64,000 bases of DNA from Rhabdornis inornatus (Eukaryota; Chordata; Aves; Passeriformes; Rhabdornithidae), in the NCBI GenBank assembly GCA_013397075.1, contig VWZS01007632.1, positions 475,149-539,148 of the forward strand, in the 5' to 3' direction. The notes under the pieces are model-generated. The model was not told the origin of the DNA. It saw only the letters and a list, made by a program, of their open reading frames with translations, and made no database searches. Numbering within the stretch: position 1 is the stretch's first letter; every line of letters starts with the position of its first letter. Both the position numbers and the translations under genes were made by a program. Below, one piece after another: positions 24,701-38,166 of this stretch.

Positions 24701-27136
24701 TATTACAGGTATTCTGACTTGGGTGTGTGTTCTTAGGGGTTTTGTTAAAACTAGGGATTAATTTGTGTGCATAAAATAATGAAAAGTGAGTGTTTGCCTC
24801 TGCTGATCCTGCGGGAGCTGTGAGTTCTGGTGTGCTCAGGGCCCTGGGAGCCAGGCTGCTGAAGTGGGCACAGCCTGCTAATGGGGTTTGTGTGTGAGCC
24901 CCGAAATGAGCAGCAAGGTGCTGCCCTTGAGCCATGCCTGAACGTCGTGGGCTAATCTAAGTGGCATCCTGGAGAGTTGTGCTGCAGCATTCAAGGCAGC
25001 AGCACAAACTGATGTGACTGATGGTATTTGTGGATTATATCAACATCAGTGGATTATCTGCAGCAGCAGCAGGAGGAGGACTGGAAACAAGAATGAATAA
25101 CATACTAAACAACTAACTAAAAGTGCCTAATGAACAGGAAAAGTAGGAGAATTATAGACTGTAGGGTTCACAGTTGCTGGATACTTGACATCCTTTTGGT
25201 TATTTCTGTAAGAAAGATTGGGAAAACATAATGGAGGGATGACAGCAAATATTAGGCAATTTTCTGGGGAACAGAAATGGTTTTGAGCAGGCAGTTGAAG
25301 TATTTGTTACAGCTGGGTTTAATTAACAGAAGGTGAGCTGGATTTACCATTGGGGTGGTAACATCAGGCACAGCTCTTTATATATTGCAAATGAAGACTT
25401 TCTGAGCAATGTAATTTGTTTCAGCAAGAACTGGTTTGCTCAAGTGTTTTACTGGTAGCCAAAGGGAGTGAATATTTACAGGAAAAGGCAGGGGGAGGAA
25501 TTTAATCTTATAATCAAACCCCACCACTGTATCAAGAACCAGTTTGCTTAAAGGTGGCATTACTGGACAGCATTGCAGAGAGCTTGAGGTTTTGACTCAA
25601 AATAGGTTTGGCAGCACTGAGTAAGAGCCTCGTGTGTGTGTTTGTCTGCCAAGCACAGTGTTTAAACGATGGGAGCGCGTTTCTTTGTCATTTAGCCCTC
25701 TTGCAGAGAGCAGAAAGATCTTAACCAAAAATTACAAGACATTTTGATCCAGAAACTCCCTGCAGCAGCTAAATTGTTGTCTTGCTGTTCATATTTAATG
25801 TTACCCTTGGTTCTAGAAATAAGAATTTAAGTGACATGAGTATCCTGAATACGCATTTTTGACGGCTTTGGTAGAAGGTGTCATTCCAAGAGTAGTTTCT
25901 TCCTAAATAAAAAAATAATTCTGTAACTTTCATGTGTGCACTGTTTCTAGGTGTAGTTATCATAGGCCTAAATTATTTAAACCATAAAGCAGCATCTTGC
26001 AGGAAATTTCTATTCCTATGACTTTTTTTTTACCGTATAAATATTTCAAGTCTATGCAAAAGACAAACCTTGTATAAAAATACTATATCACCCATGAGTA
26101 GGAGAAGTTATTAAAGGTAGGCACAGGCTGAGTAATGAAATGGGGACATCAGGTTCCTCAGAATAGCCTGTTACTAAGGGATGCTGAATCCAAGGTAAAA
26201 ACTCCTGTTTCTTCTCATTTCTAGTTTTTTTCAGACCTATTTAGCTATGCCTTGAATATATCCAATCTGCTGTTGATGATGGTAGTTACTGTGGATAATG
26301 ATCAGCTGTTGCAGCAAAAGGATTCACTCAGATTTTTAATTTAGGAAGCAGAATGCTGATTTTTTTTATAAACTTGGCCAGCAAACAGAAACCAAGATGA
26401 TGGCAGTCTTTAGTCTTCTATCTGCTTTCCCAGGGATCAGCAATAGTACTTGGAGATTTAAGTGGTTTGGTCAGCATTACCTTTTTCAGCCTTTATATTT
26501 CCATAATAGTTCATAAACCTGCAAATAATGGTCTGCTCTGAGCTGAGCCAAAAATGAGTAATTTCCTCTTTTTTCCACAGTACCTCAGAACTAGTCCATA
26601 AGATTCTCCCCAATGGAAGAATGAGACACATTATATACTGGAACCAGGGCTCATAAGAGAACAAAAATTAAATTAAAATAATCCTAAGAACTCTGGTTTG
26701 GTTTTTTTCTGCATGTGCAGAGTAGTCCCTTCATCCTTCATCTGCCCAGTTGCCATTTTAATAAGCTTTTAGGTATTTATTAGAATATGTGCCATTACCT
26801 TGCATCTGTTCCACTCCAGGAAATTGGCTGTTATTGTCTGTTTTCTTCCCAAAATACTGGCTATTCCCTGTATGAGACTTTACTCCCTTAAATATGGTAT
26901 TAAATACAGTGTTGATACAGGCAAAGTCATTTTGTGCCTGTTCTGTTTTCCTGCTGTTGCTGCAAACAAATGTGAAGAATCTTTCCAAAAAGAAAAATCC
27001 TCAAGGATCCTTCATTAGATGTACTCCTGGGAATTGGTAATAGATACTTGAATATCATTCATTTTAGGAGCAGGATTTTGATGCCTATTAAAATCAAGGT
27101 GCATGTTAAATATTTACCCTGTTTGTTTGGAAATGT

Positions 27137-27370
27137 GTGTTCCTTTTAACACAGCTTCTCGTGCAGAGGAAGTGCACAACTCACCAGAGCACTGAGCGGT
27201 GCTGCACAGGGATATCAGGGTTTCCACTGAATTGGGACCTGAATTTCCCAATTCCCAAACGATGCTGTGCAGGCCCTTGGCCGGCCTCGTGCAGGAGCAG
27301 ATGGTACAGCAAGAAGAACTCGCGAGTTCTGGGGGCCAAGGCTTGCAGCAAGCAGGGGAAAAAAAAAAAA
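27137..27370 (+). mobile_element. Possible retroposed insert with A12 tail and 8-bp flanking repeat
   Basis: A segment conspicuously GC-richer than its AT-rich surroundings ends in twelve consecutive A residues (27359-27370). Directly after the tail is GGAAATGT (27371-27378), and the same 8 bases occur at 27129-27136 just before the segment. A 3' poly-A tail with a flanking short direct repeat is the signature of target-primed reverse transcription of a polyadenylated RNA. I cannot identify the parent transcript; the translated frames match nothing I recognise. Bird CR1 elements do not normally produce poly-A-tailed retrocopies, so this would be unusual. An 8-bp match and an A12 run can co-occur by chance, so the call is tentative. 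Confidence 0.25.
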
Positions 27371-28199
27371 GGAAATGTTAATTTAGGAACTCAAAAAATC
27401 CCCTGATAAAGAGAAGGGAGAAATGCCAAAGGGAAGAAACAATAGCATTGCTCTAAATGTGGTGTTCTAAGCTCAAACCTAGGACTGAAGCTGTCCTGAT
27501 CTCATCTGTGCAAAATCTATAAAATCCAATTACTCTGATATCTGGAATTTAAATAACTAGAAACTTTGTCTAGTCTTGTCTTGCTCTTAGCTTTCTTTAC
27601 AGTGAGAAAAACTGTCCAAGTCAGTGATAAGGAACCATTTTATTTGGGGAGGAGTTTGAAACACCACCCAAGAATGATGTCATTTCTGACACTGTTCATA
27701 TCCTGACTGTAAATCTGCGATGGTGAAAGAAAGAAGTATGTATTAGGAATGCTGTATCTTTGTAAACCTATTAGGCATTGTCTTAGGTGTTCTAAAACAA
27801 GTCTTGGCATATAGAGCAGCTTACTGGGTTTAGAGAAGACTGATCTACTTTTTAACTGAAAAAAAAATCATTACTCAGAGCATCTGGTAAAGTGATAGTG
27901 CATGGATTTTAGGCTACAGTGCTTTTTTTTTTTTAAGGGTTTAAAATGGAAAAGGTACCGAGGTCTTTGCAGGTAAAATCCGACACCATACTCTAAAACA
28001 TTAAAGGAGAAAAAACTTGGAAGTATCTGAAAAGGAAGTGGATTGTTAGAGTTGCTTGAGAATTTCTTTTGCTGTCTGTTTAGGTAATCATAATTAAAAA
28101 ATGCTTGAATGATCTTAATAACACATGATTCAACTGACAAGCACTAATTGCTCTCTATCAGGCCAAGAGAAGATGAATGTTGTCAAGAAAACCACAAGT

Positions 28200-28420
28200 C
28201 AGACAAGCTGATTCTCTTCTAGTCTGACACCATGTTCCCATGTACAAACCAGTTTTTACTGGAGTCTTTCCAACATCAAAAGAAAATCCTTGCCTTCCCA
28301 TTAATTTTCGTTGCTGGCAGGCTCGAGCTGTTTGTGACGAGTTACTTTCGTTACTATTGCTGGGCTGCTCATGCACAGGGTTGTGCAAAGGCAAAAATGT
28401 AAACAGGTTTCTCAACTTCT
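28200..28420. promoter_or_regulatory. Small CpG cluster in AT-rich intron, candidate enhancer
   Basis: Four CpGs fall within about 45 bases (28307-28352) in otherwise CpG-poor, AT-rich sequence, next to a homeodomain-like ATTAATTTTCG and a forkhead-like TGTAAACA near 28398. The grouping resembles conserved intronic enhancers, but this is composition only; no conservation data are available to me. Confidence 0.2.
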
Positions 28421-31400
28421 CCTTATCTTTGTAGTTAAACTGAGTACATTCTTACACTGAAATATAAAGCATTAGGGATAAAAAAAAACCTTCTTTTTTT
28501 TAATTGTCAGAGCGATCCTTTTTTTTATTTTTCTTTGCCCTGCAATGTGCAGTGCACTGGGCCAGGTAGAATAGCATTATTTTTCTTCAAAGATCTTCTT
28601 TTTTTAAGACAACCTATGCAAATGATGTCGTTGCAGTGAAAAATCCCAGTTTTGTATGGCAGATGGTATCTGGCAGGATTTCCTGCTAGGTGATGTGTAT
28701 CTAGTGCCATTTTTTCTTTTGTTTTAGAGATGCCTTTTTTGTCTGTGCTCTAGTCAAATGAAGAACCTGTCCTTTGTTGCTTGACTTTACTGTATTTCTT
28801 GATTTAGATACAAGCAGTAGGAGATATTCCACATTGTTTCATATTTTCCATTTATATTTGGACATGGGTTGCTACATGGTGTTGTAAGGGTGTGGGTCAC
28901 TTGGGTGACCATCTACCCAGATAAATCTAGTGACCTTTCTTGCAAACAGCTTAAAAAACAGTGCCTGCTTTGAACTAAGTAAATTCTGACTTAGCCACTC
29001 TGGTGTTAATTATGAAGGGAGATCATGTTATGTTTTCATGTAGGTGTGAGACTCTTAAAAAAAATAAAAACCAAGGAATCCTGGGATTTTTCTGTAAACA
29101 GAATATCTCCTTTAACCAGATATTTTAAGTTGGATCATTAAACCTCTCCCCAGAGCTCAGTAGTGCCGATTCATTTCTTAGTTAGCTTTTCTGAGGAAGA
29201 GGGATATTGACTTGGTTGTGAATGCACCCTGCTCTCTGGAAGAACTTTAACTCAATCCACTTTTTGGTTTTATGGAGAAGAATGGAAATCAGCTCCTTAA
29301 AACTTCACTGTAATTCTCAAACTTCAGTTCTTAAACAGCACAGTCAGTCATCAATCTTTGGAATACTTCCCTGCCATAGCTGAGGACTTTTAACTGTTTT
29401 ATGGGCACCTTTAGCATGTCTGGAGACAGGGAATCTTAAAAGGATTTTGTGCAAGTTTAAACTGGAATTGTCACTCAAATTTGGCACTTCAAACAGAGTC
29501 CCCTGTCAGCATCTTGGTGCTAAACCTGGTATTGAACCAGAGTGTAATGAACTCCTTTTCCTTACCAGATTTATTTGCTGGTAACAAAACCCCCTTGCTG
29601 AAGGGTAATGTTGAAGTGCAGAGGGAAGGATGGGTGATGGACATGTGAAGGGAGCTCTGAGCATTCCTGACTTGTTTTCCAGCAAGTCCCAGTCCCCCCT
29701 ATTTACAGGGTCACCCCTACAGATATTGTTCCCAGTGCTTGGCTCACTGACAGTAGAAATAAGTAAATAAATCAGAGTAGAGAGGCAAGACCATGAACTG
29801 ACAGTGGGTTGATTTGTCATTTCCAATCTCCTGAAAACAAAAAAGTACCTGTGTTTCTGTGTCAAAACTATTATCAAATCTATCTGAAATTATAATAATC
29901 TCTGACAGTTTAACAACATCACGGGTTATAAAAAGCATCACGGTAAGTTCCTTTTCTCAATTTTTGCATGTGATGGGGGAACAATAAATTCCCTTTTTCC
30001 TCAAATGGTGCCCAGTGCTGCTGGTGCTGCACACCCAGGGATGAGGGGATGTTTTCAGATTGAAGGGCAGAGCCCTGTGCTGTCAGCTGGAGTTGAGATC
30101 CTTTTGGGGCAGCAACAGGAGAGGATTTGTTTGTTCCTACTTCAGAGTTTTCTGCAGAAAATAATGAGAACCCTAGAGTCTGTCCTGAAATGACAAAATT
30201 GTTTGCTTCCGTAGAAAAGTGAACAACTATTTAAAAAAGGAAAAGGGGGGAGGAGGAAGGATTAGCATGGAGACTATAACTGTGTTACCTGGAAAACACC
30301 AGCCACTCATGGGGTATTCTGAAAATAGCCATGATCAAATCTAGTGTTAATTTTTTCACAGTGGTTTAGATAGGATAATTCTGGCATGTGTTTGAGTAAA
30401 ATACATTTAAAATAATATTGCTCCAGCACCTTCTGCTGTACAGAACAGAGAAGTGTTGGGGTATGTGTAATATCAGAGTTCTTATATTTTGTGGTGGATT
30501 ATTTAAGAAATAATTTGGGAGTTTATTCGTGGACTTTCTAGGAAGTCCATCCCCTTTAATGTTTGTCTTAAAGGCAGGTATCAGGCTGCTCTAGGAGCAG
30601 ATGTCCCCACTGGGAGGGCTGAGCAGTGCTTGTCCGCAGTCACAGCCATGTGGAGGGTGCTGGCAGCTCTGGGATGTGTCAGCAACACGGTGTCCCTGCT
30701 CTGTGCCCAGGACAGCAGCCCTGCAGGTGCTGAGGTGTCAGTGTGTACCTCTGGTGCATCATCTGGGTGTGCTGAGTGTGTTCTTTGGCAGGGCACAGCC
30801 AGCCAGGAGCGTGCCAAGCAGTGATAAGCAGTGCCATCTAGGGTTGAGCCTGGCCAGGAGCTCATCCTCAGAGCCTGGCTGAGCACTCAGCCCCAGCCCA
30901 GCTCTGGAAGGTGGCCAAGGGCAGAGTGTGTCATTACTCACACAGATATATGGTTTTCTTTAGATGATAATGCGTATTTTGAAAGTACTGAACAGCACGC
31001 CCTGAATCTTAGCAAGAACTTTTAATCCTCGTGTTATATCCAAAACACATCCCTGTGCCAAGGAGGCTTCAGGTTGGTTTTGCTGGGTCTGTGATGTTGC
31101 ATGAAGTCTGGGGTGTTCCATGGTGTGTAGGGAGGGCATGAAGCATTTGGGTTGTTCTTTAGGACCAGAGGATGTTACCTTCTGGCTACTGCATGTGGGA
31201 GAATTTCTGCTTGGGGCAAAGTTACTGCATGTATTTGAAGAGGAATAATGGAGTTTGATCATATGGTTGAGCAGACCTACCCACACCAGATGAGTTGCTC
31301 AGAAGTCACTGGATATCCTGTCTGGGTCTTGATGGTACTGCAAACCTTATCTTTTTAGGAGGTGGGATTGGAATTAAAAATTTCATCCTTTCCATGAGGC

Positions 31401-34076
31401 AGCATGTTTGAAGTTCGGAGCAGCAGAGTCCTCTCACAGCACATTCATGTTTATGCCATGCATCTCCATTCCTCCTGCTTTGCAACTGAGGCATTCCTTA
31501 GGGGCAAAGTCTGTGGAAAAGTCAACTGCAGAACTGACCCAGAAGGAAAAAAAATTTGTTTTACAGATGAGGTTTGTGTGTAGCTTTGGGGGAACTCATT
31601 AAACTTGACAGCAGATGCTCTGGTCTTGTCAGCACCATCCAGAAAAGCTTTGTGGTTTAGGCTTTGGATTGCAGTTTTCCACAAACACCCACATTATTTT
31701 AGGGTGAGGAACTGAGGAAGGTGCCAGTGTTGAAGTTCTGTCCTGTCCTTCTGTGCCCAAACTGCCCAGTCTGGGACCCACATGGTGCTTGTTGGGGACA
31801 TTGAGCACAGCCTTTGCACAAAGCCATGGAGAGCAAAGCCAGCCCCAGCCCTGGTCCCTCTCAGTCCCCATCACACACAAAGTGCTGCCTTTCTTCGGGC
31901 AACCTCAGGGGCCAGTTCCCATCTGCTGGGGGTGACTGTGGCCAGGCTTAGCTTTGCATTGATTTTCAGCAATGTTCAAATTACTCCAACTTACAACACC
32001 AAAATCAGTACTTTAGTGGACAGAAACAACTTACTTCCCAAAATGCTGAGCAGTCTGTGCACCTTCTGTTGCCAAATTATAGCAGGATCTACAATGGGCT
32101 GTGGATTTGATTTTTATTCTTCTACTGGGAGGTTTTTCTGTGTCACTATGGTGAAGGAATGTCGTGAGTTCGTGTGAGGAGAGGGGCTGGAGGAACAGAG
32201 CCACATCTGTCAAGTGCAGCTTGTGCTCTGCAGTTCTTGTGAATTCTGTGGGCTTGAAGGGCCCCTTCCTGACCCATGTACCCAACCTTTGTTCAACTTT
32301 CAGTTCATATTGAAAATTACTCATTTTCCAAGGAATTTACTTGCCTTTTGGTTGTGTGCTTTAGCCAGGGGGGTTGACTGTGAGCTCAGCCTATTTAAAA
32401 GGTAGTTATTTTAGAGATGCCCTCCACCCCACCCCAAAGCAGCAAGCGTGGTTTGCATTGGCATTCCAGATCCCTGCTTCTTCCTGTTGGAATTTCTCTA
32501 TTTGCTAGCTTCAGGCTTGCTGATTTCCTTATTTATTTAAATGTTTTAACCCTTCATTTTTTTTCCTCTGAAAAGAACTGTGATAAACTTCTTCTGCATG
32601 TTCTTTCTTGGCTCTGCTGATCAAATGACTAAAGGCTGGAGTGGGAAGAATGTCTGGCCTTCAAGTCTGTGATCTGCTGATTCATAGATAAATATCCTAT
32701 AAAATACATAGTTGAGCTGCTCTAAGTTTAGGGCTGAATATTCTTTCATGATCTCTTTGGGAAAGCAGCCACAACTTGAGTCAGACTTTCCAGTTCAGTA
32801 TGTCTTGGTTCCAGTATGATTAAATTCATCAGCCTGACTAAAAGTGAAGTCCTGGTTCTTGCTCCTGTGTGCTGAACTCATCCAAGTGCCCTTGCACTGT
32901 TTGGAGAGCCAGGTGAGCCAGCCTCCATATCCCCCTGGCAAAGCTGCATCATGTGGGCCTCAAATAGAAATATTTGTCATCTTGGAGCATTTGAAACTCA
33001 TTCTTGCAGGGCGCCAATTAAATAAATTAGGCCTGGATTCAAAGTATTAAAAAGAAAAACCTGTTTATCAAACTGTTCAAGAGTTTGGGCAGAGAAAAGC
33101 CCGAAAGCTCTTTTTCCCTTCTTTTTTTCCCTGCCCCCAAAAGGGAAGTTTGGAGAGGAACTGCTCTGTGTAAGTGCTTAGTTTTCTGTGGTGAAGAAAA
33201 TAAATGCTTTTGTAAAATTTGCACTTGTGGGGAGAGAAAAGAGAATAATGAAGATGAGTGCTGAACACAGTGATACGTGGTCCCTGCTTGGGTTTTTGTG
33301 GAAAAAAATAATAATGTAGCAAAATAAATTATGTACACTCTGAGAAGCACTTGTTTTCTTTCTTGATCTTGTTAAAGCATTTCTTAACACAATGGCTTTT
33401 TTTCTCAAGTATTAGCATTAATTACTGAAAATGTTAATAGGTTTTGTGGATTGTACAAGTGGGAAGACTAGCAACAGCCTGATATTTCAAAAGAAAATAA
33501 TATTCCATCCTCTAGATTCAAAGATAATTAAGGAATTGTAATAAAAGCTTGTGAAATCATATGGAAGAAAGCTTTATGTCACTTCACTCCTTTATCAGAT
33601 AGAAAGCAAATACCTCATTTCATTGGCCAAAACTCTGTGTCTTGGAAATGATCCTGTAATTTTTTATTTTGCGAGTCCCTGACTTTCATGCATTTCAGTG
33701 GTCTCTTCCCTCCCCTCCTGGAGCAGAAATCTCACACCCTCTGAGTCTCGGGGCATTCTGGCACTCGGGGCTGCTGCTTCCTGCACCAAGCATCACTCTG
33801 TAAATCACACACTGCAGGGCTTCATTAAAAATTTGGAGAACCATCTTATGACTGGGCTGATGATCTCATTTTATCCATATGTGGTACTTATTAAATAAAT
33901 ACCTTTGAAGCACAGGAAACTGTCTGGGAACCGACTTGTGTTTCTTCCTCTGCACTGTTATCTTAATTTGATTGGTAGGACAGAAGTCCCAAAAATAAGG
34001 GAAATATACATTGGAAATAAAGCAGTGCTATTCTTAGCTCTCATTGCAAACTTCCTAATTTTTTTTCCCTTCACTT

Positions 34077-34087
34077 CCCCCCCCCCC
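34077..34087. repeat. Poly-C run (11 C)
   Basis: Eleven consecutive C residues within a pyrimidine-rich tract (34058-34089). Low complexity and probably variable; no function seen. Confidence 0.9.
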
Positions 34088-37000
34088 TTGAGACGTTGTT
34101 CTTCAGGTGCTTTAACTCTGTGTGTACCCTGATTTCCCCCGAGGGGAGGATTTGGTGAAGTCCTGAGCGCTTTTCAGACCTGACTCCAAGGCAGCAGGAG
34201 GTTTTCCAAGAACTAATTCTGGCTGTTTCTGTGCGAGTCCTCGTCAGCACATTTTTTGCTGTAATGAAACAGTGAATAAACCCGAGTATTTTTGGTAACA
34301 GTGGTACACCACACCTCTAGGGAGCCTGTCCCGTGAGGATGGGTGCGCTTGCAGACTCAGGAATTGCACATCTTGTGCATGTTTGTGCTTCAGCCATGAG
34401 GAAGTGTTTGTGCCAACAGGCTGGGACAGAACCTCTCAGGAGTGAGCTCTTATTGTTTCACCAGGAAAAACACCCAGCCTCACCTTCTGTGCTTATTAAC
34501 TGGTTAGCTGGAAGCCAGAGCTGTGAAACCTGACTGAAAGTGTCATCTCCATAGGTCTGGGCATCCAAAGGAGAGATCCTGCCAGTGTGGGCACGTGGGA
34601 TGGGAGGAATCTCCAGCAGGGTGCTCGATGTCCTGCCTGAGACGGGGCTGTCACCCGTGCTGTGTCTTTGTCCTACAGAGCACTGGGGCTCCCCACAGAT
34701 GAAGCTCCCCCATCATGACCTCTCAGTGCTGTACCAACTCTGCAATGAAAATGCCACGTCTCACCATCCCAAAGAATTATTTTGGTTGTTCTTCCTTAAT
34801 TCAGACGGTGCCACTCTTCGCTTTAGCAGAGTGTTTCTTGCAGTCTGACAGGAGCTCTTAGTTACCCAGTCTTATAGAAGGCTCCTGTGTTAGTGAAGTC
34901 AACAAATGCTTTTCACAAGGACCTAGCTACTCATCTAAGCCTTAATTTTCACATATTGGTGTTGTTTCCTGTGCAAAGCCAGCCTCTGTATTTGACAGAG
35001 GGAGCAGCAGCTGGAAAACTCCTGATGAAGAGAAGGAGGAACCAACCACCCAGCATTTAGCCCAGCACTGCTGCACATTGTGTTCTGGACTTCCCAAATT
35101 GGATTGAACGTTTTGATTGAAAAGATTGTCAGCACTATGCAAATGAGAGGGAGAAGTGAAAGTGCATCTCGTGCAAGTAATTCCTATGTAGATAATTTGC
35201 CATAAAAATTTATATTGCAGTCCTTAAAACCTTCAGAGATTTATTCTGTCTAGGGAAAGGTGATTTATATGGTATTAAAACACTTTTTATGTTCCAGTCC
35301 TTTAGATTTAATGTTTATTGCCTATAAAAATGAAATCTTCCTGTGGATATTTAAAAGTTTTGGTACTGTGTGAAATATATATTCAGCTTAGAATCTGAAA
35401 TGCTTTAGAGATGCAGTAAATAAATGATGGAGTGTTACCTCAGGTTCACCAGCCTCGGCAGTCCAGCCTTACTCCAGGGCTGAATCCATTATGTAGGTGG
35501 CATTCTGCTTACCTTAGACATATGGTAAAGGAGAGCATGCAATGACAGAAGTAACGTGTAATTTTGTCATTCTGTTTTGGCTGACTATTTAGGGTGCTTT
35601 GTATATTTGGTTTTTTTGACTGATGTGCGTAGTCAGTATAAAAATGCAGCAGTAGCTTTATTCCTTACCCACAAAGGGCTGGATTAAAGCACAAGATTAG
35701 GACACATTGCAGGAGTGTCAAAAGAAGGAAAGGCATTTTGCGTCGTTTCTCTGAATATCCTCTGCCTGTGGTAATGGGGGAGCAGGACCAGCAGTGCAGG
35801 GCTGCTGCAGTCCCTGTGGATAGATGGGCAAGGAGGAGAGTAATTCTCATCTAATTGTTGGTGATTTTTGCTATCTCTGTTATTGTCTGGGCAGAGACAC
35901 AGAGGAAGCTGTACTGCTTTGAAAGCATAATTCCCAACCTCACCCTCTCCCCTTGTATCATAGACAATTTTCTAGAGCATAATCTATCTGTCTAGAAATG
36001 TATCAAATACAAAGCATGGAGGATAGAGCAGCAGATCAAGTGAGGCTTTACACAAAAATAGGAAAGTGTGTGTAGGTGGTTGTTTTGCCTTGTAGCTTCT
36101 GTAATGGTGGTGCCCTGGAGAAATAACTGAGGTAACACACTTTGCTTCTTCCCAAACGTTTCCCAGCATTTCAGGGTCCATCCCACAGCAAACCTGAGCC
36201 AGTTCAACTCTAAACAGTGTCCTGCTGAGTGCTGAGGGAGATCCAGGAAAGGCTGGCAATTCTTTGGGGATTTTTTGTCTGCAGCTGCAGTTGGATGGCT
36301 GCACACGGAGCACAAAGATTAAAGACTGATTTACAGTCAGGTAACTCATACACCCAGAGATGATGCACAGAATAGCACTGAGGGCTCACCACAGTGCTTC
36401 CTTTCCATCGAACAGCAGCCAGCTATCCCTTCCCAAATGGCTGTTTCCTAGCAGGAATCTAACTTTCCTGTGGGTGCCTGGCCGGATTCCCCTGGAGCCC
36501 CAAGCCCTGGTCCCCACTGTTCTCACACCTCTGCTCCTCCCCGTGTGGGAAGGGATGGGATGCAACTGGGATGTCGCAACGCCAGGCAGCCAAGGGGATG
36601 GCAGCAGTTCAAGGGAGGCTCTGGTGAAACTTCCCAGGGCTGTAACTGTCTGTGCCCTGGCACGTGAGAGCCAGGGAAGCGTTGGAGTAGCAGTAAAAGT
36701 CAGGGATGTAAATGCAGCACTTGATGCTGCATGTTCAGCAAAGCTGTTTTGTTTGGTGTTTAGAGGCAAAGTCAGCCAGGTGTCCTCAGGTCTGAGAGGG
36801 TAAGGCAGCTCTTGCAGACAACAAAACATACTAAAGAAGTATCAGAATAAAACCTTTATTTAGAAAATACACAAGCAACCAGCCTCCCAACAAAACCTAA
36901 CACACTCCTCCCCTCCACTTTTATTCTGGTCTGCAGAAGAACTTTGGGAAGCCAGGATCATATTCTAAATGTCTTTTTGCTAGGTGTTGTGAAAGAAGTG

Positions 37001-38103
37001 CTTATAGGGTTGAGAAATATGATTCAGCTAAACTTAAGTGGAGAACAGTAGCTGAAAGAATACTCAGGCATTAGCTGGTGGTTGTTGGTCTTGGTTCCCT
37101 CGTTGTCCAGGTTTACATCTCTAACCTGAGGTGACCACTGCATTTCAGGCTTTCATTTCCCCCAGTGCTGCTTCTGTGCATCCAGAGAATTTTCTGCAAG
37201 GTGTTCTCAGTCATCTGCTTTGGATGTCTATCCATAATACAAAAATTAAACTCTCAGATTTTTTGTGTACTGAAATCTGAAAATCCTTAAGAGGTTTTAG
37301 GCTCTCTGGGATGCTGCTGTTAGAGCAGATGTCTACAGATGTCTTTGTGTAGAAAAAAATTACTGTTTTATTTAGATTATCCTTTGTACTTATCACCCAG
37401 ATATACTGCCAAAACCCAGCTCTGGTGGTCTGATAATTCCATGGTTTTGTGGAGTTTCATATTTGTTCACTTGCTGCTTTTGCAATGAGCTTAGTAGCTA
37501 CATGTACACCCAGAAATGAGTTTTCTTTTAAATACGTTGATGTTCTTTAGCTACATCTTCTTTTCGTCTTTTCCTAATCGGGAAGGATCTAAACTGAGCA
37601 AGAAAGAAAATCAGTTTCAAAGTGAAGCCTCTGTTGTTTGATACAACGTGTAGCATGTTGTGTCATCTCACAAAAGGCATTTTTGGACTGGTTTCATATT
37701 GTCAGGCCTGGGGCTTTATAGTGTTCCATCGGTTTTCTCAGCAGAAGTGTTTGCTGCCATTTGGATGAGGGTGTCCAACCTCTTGTCTGCATATATGAAA
37801 GCTAAAATTTGGCTTCTCTTCAAGAGTGTCTAGATAAAGGATGGAGGTACTAGAGGCAGTGACTGAGAGAGTAGCTCAGAGGTAATCCAGCTATTTATTT
37901 GTGGTTTGCTGAAAAAGCACATGGGGATGGAGAATGGCATCAGCAGCTTCAGGCTCTTCACTAAAAACCTGCAGTGTGCTGCTCTAGGTCACAAAATTCA
38001 GTACTGGTTTGGGGTCCAAAATGTGTTTCTGATTAAATACATAATATAGATAGGAAATTGTTCTTGAGGACCTGACTTTTATTCCTAGAGGACTCTGACA
38101 GTC

Positions 38104-38166
38104 CTAGAATCATAAAACAGTTGGGTTGGAAGGCACCTTGAAGATCATCTACTTGGTTTCAGCCAC
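38104..38166 (-). mobile_element. CR1 LINE fragment (3' end), minus strand
   Basis: The segment reads AGAATCATAAAACAGTTGGG then TTGGAAGGCACCTTGAAGAT and CATCTACTTGG. This is the reverse complement of the 3' terminal region of avian CR1 retrotransposons, whose 3' end carries ATTCTATGATT-type repeats. Only ~60 bases remain, so it is a heavily truncated dead copy. It is one of the main reasons for reading the window as bird or other sauropsid DNA. Confidence 0.85.

Larger units (their letters stand above)
20061..38103. other. Intron 1, central block, no gene seen
   Basis: Mostly AT-rich intronic DNA. Items worth listing separately are a 10-bp triplicate near 21.7 kb, a possible retroposed insert near 27.1-27.4 kb, a small CpG cluster near 28.3 kb and a poly-C run at 34.08 kb. 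A pyrimidine-rich stretch at 22155-22213 ending in CAG resembles a splice acceptor, but nothing downstream looks like an exon. No RNA gene or coding exon was recognised. Confidence 0.55.

Noticed and set aside
36360..36829. Two opposite-strand 147-codon open frames
   Set aside because: Mirror-image frames in a locally GC-rich stretch; neither contains a recognisable motif or exon boundaries.
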